Shown: piece after piece, positions 5,992 to 7,231 of the stretch
Position numbering within the stretch: position 1 is the stretch's first letter
Layout of the letters: every line of letters begins with the position of its first letter
Assembly: GCA_023422955.1 (NCBI GenBank)
Contig: JAFAGG010000056.1
Location: 1-7,231, forward strand
Origin: Pseudomonadota bacterium
Lineage (GTDB): Bacteria; Pseudomonadota; Gammaproteobacteria; Burkholderiales; Burkholderiaceae_D
Direction of reading: 5' to 3'
DNA length: 7,231 nucleotides
The notes under the pieces: model-generated
Database searches by the model: none
The model's input: only the letters and a program-made list of their open reading frames with translations
Told to the model about the DNA's origin: nothing
Position numbers and translations under genes: made by a program

Positions 5992-7071
5992 ATGAAACGC
6001 CGTTCCTTCATCGCTACCGCAGCCGCCGGTGCTGCAGCCGGCTCAGTCGCCGCTCCGGCCGTGGCGCAGAGCCTGCCGACACTGAACTGGCGCCTGGCTT
6101 CCAGCTTTCCCAAGTCGCTGGATACGCTGTACGGCACGGCAGAAGTCTTTACGCGCCGCATAGCGCAACTGACGGACGGCAAATTCAATATCCGGGTGTT
6201 CGCCGGAGGTGAGCTGGTTCCGCCTTTTCAGGTGGTCGATGCGGTGCAGAACGGCACGGTGGAGATGGGGCATACCGCGCCTTACTATTATTTCGGCAAG
6301 GACTCGACCTTCGCATTCGACTGCGCGGTGCCTTTCGGCCTGAACTCGCGCCAGCAGACTGCCTGGTATGAGCAGGGCGGCGGCCGCGACCTGCTGCGCG
6401 AGTTTTACCGCGACTATGGCATCGTCAATTTCCTGGGCGGGAATACCGGCACGCAGATGGGCGGTTGGTTCCGCAAGGAGATTCATACCCTGAAGGACTT
6501 GCAGGGACTGAAGATGCGTATCAGCTCGTTTGCCGGCCTGGTGCTGGAGCCGCTGGGCCTGGTGCCGCAACAGATTGCCGGCGCCGATATTTACCCGGCA
6601 CTGGAGCGCGGCACGCTGGATGCGGTGGAATGGACGTCGCCGTATGACGATGAAAAACTGGGCTTCTACAAGGTGGCGCCGTATTACTATGCGCCGGGCT
6701 GGTGGGAAGCGGGCGCCGGCTTGTCTTTCTACGTCGGCATCAAGCAGTGGGAAAAGCTGCCCAAGGCTTACCAGTATGCGATCGAAGCGGCTTCCTATGA
6801 AGCACATGTTTCGATGCAGGCCAAGTACGATGCCGACAATCCGGCGGCGCTGGCGCGCATGATCAAGAATGGCGCGAAGCTGCGCTTCTTCTCCAGGGAA
6901 ATCATGGAGGCCAGCTACAAGGCTGCGGTCCAGACCATGGAAGCCGAAGCGGCGAAGAACGCCAAGTTCAAGAAGATTTACGAACCGTGGCGCCGCTTCC
7001 AGCGCGGGCAGAACCAGTGGCTGTCCGTGTCGGAAGCACCGATGAGCAACTTCATGATCAATCGTCGTTAA
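5992..7071 (+). CDS. dctP: TRAP transporter solute-binding protein, TakP-like (copy 2)
   Basis: Paralogue of the preceding gene: the same 359-residue length, a gap-free alignment and about 78% identity (78 differences counted by eye). It keeps the twin-arginine signal (KRRSFI) with an AVA cleavage site near residue 25, TGTQMGGWFRKEI with Gln155, LKMR with Arg176, EW at 213-214 and WWE ending at Glu239. It should therefore be exported by TAT and bind a similar carboxylate for a TRAP carrier. Differences concentrate near the expected pocket: GAGLSFYVG instead of NLQMSFYLN (241-249), VEWTSP instead of AEWIGP (212-217), and APYYYFGKDS instead of ASYYFYGKDP (96-105). AGGAG lies 6 bases upstream of the ATG. 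It has its own upstream region and terminator and no permease genes beside it. It is probably an independently regulated receptor with shifted ligand preference. Confidence 0.94.
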   Translation: MKRRSFIATAAAGAAAGSVAAPAVAQSLPTLNWRLASSFPKSLDTLYGTAEVFTRRIAQLTDGKFNIRVFAGGELVPPFQVVDAVQNGTVEMGHTAPYYYFGKDSTFAFDCAVPFGLNSRQQTAWYEQGGGRDLLREFYRDYGIVNFLGGNTGTQMGGWFRKEIHTLKDLQGLKMRISSFAGLVLEPLGLVPQQIAGADIYPALERGTLDAVEWTSPYDDEKLGFYKVAPYYYAPGWWEAGAGLSFYVGIKQWEKLPKAYQYAIEAASYEAHVSMQAKYDADNPAALARMIKNGAKLRFFSREIMEASYKAAVQTMEAEAAKNAKFKKIYEPWRRFQRGQNQWLSVSEAPMSNFMINRR

Positions 7072-7103
7072 AGCGCCGTTAAAGTTTACTGCTTCATTTT
7101 GCC

Positions 7104-7133
7104 AACCCGCAGTTCATCGCTGCGGGTTTTTTA
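7104..7133 (+). terminator. Intrinsic terminator after second TRAP receptor gene
   Basis: A 9-bp perfect stem, AACCCGCAG (7104-7112) with CTGCGGGTT (7120-7128), has a 7-base loop and runs into a T6 tract (7127-7132). It lies 32 bases after the stop. Confidence 0.9.
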
Positions 7134-7177
7134 TTGCTCCTGTTTTTCCGGGCTGAGATGCCGGCAGGTGCACAAAC

Positions 7178-7206
7178 AAAAACCGCCGGGGATGCCGGCG
7201 GTTTTT
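7178..7206. terminator. Symmetric (bidirectional) terminator near the right edge
   Basis: A perfect 12-bp inverted repeat, AAAAACCGCCGG (7178-7189) with CCGGCGGTTTTT (7195-7206), and a 5-base loop. It has A-runs on one side and T-runs on the other, so it can stop transcription on both strands. A second terminator so close to the previous one suggests a convergent gene on the - strand ending just beyond the window. Confidence 0.85.
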
Positions 7207-7231
7207 TCATGGATGATGGAAGGCGCAAAAA

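Noticed and set aside
1..7231. CRISPR array, toxin-antitoxin pair, phage or defence island
   Set aside because: No spaced repeat array, small adjacent gene pair, integrase/att structure or defence-type domain was seen. The genes are recognisable housekeeping and transport genes.

Overview
The window looks like an ordinary chromosomal segment of a betaproteobacterium. Burkholderiales is likely and Oxalobacteraceae (Herminiimonas/Janthinobacterium-like) plausible. The inference rests on protein character, on the arrangement darP-mog opposite pmbA, and on moderately GC-rich genes separated by AT-richer gaps. I assign taxonomy from recalled family resemblance, not from a search.

Layout, left to right. 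Bases 1-131 are the C-terminal end of an IS481-type transposase cut by the window edge. Bases 132-361 are non-coding. A bactofilin gene (362-928, +) follows, ending at a strong hairpin (946-984) that also lies at the end of a convergent carboxylesterase gene (1004-1681, -). Upstream of the esterase, in its own reading direction, are an AT-rich gap with TTTA repeats and an intrinsic terminator, then mog (1771-2373, -) and darP/yjgA (2357-2965, -). The last two overlap by 17 bp and form a translationally linked pair. pmbA/tldE (3044-4408, +) is divergent from darP across a 78-bp gap. A 295-bp non-coding stretch leads to two tandem paralogous genes for TAT-exported, TakP-like TRAP solute-binding proteins (4704-5783 and 5992-7071, both +). 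Each has its own Shine-Dalgarno sequence and its own terminator. A second, symmetric terminator near the right edge suggests a convergent gene just outside.

Functionally this is a mosaic of housekeeping genes: molybdenum cofactor synthesis (Mog), large ribosomal subunit maturation (DarP), peptide/microcin processing (PmbA with an off-window TldD), a cytoskeletal scaffold (bactofilin) and a serine hydrolase. Beside them are two periplasmic receptors, probably for 2-oxo acids or similar carboxylates. Their DctQM membrane partners are not in the window. I did not find an undescribed multi-gene system. The most interesting points are the orphan tandem receptors (about 78% identical, with differences clustering near the expected ligand site), the repeats in the gap before the second one, and the TTTA tract plus terminator just before the esterase gene.
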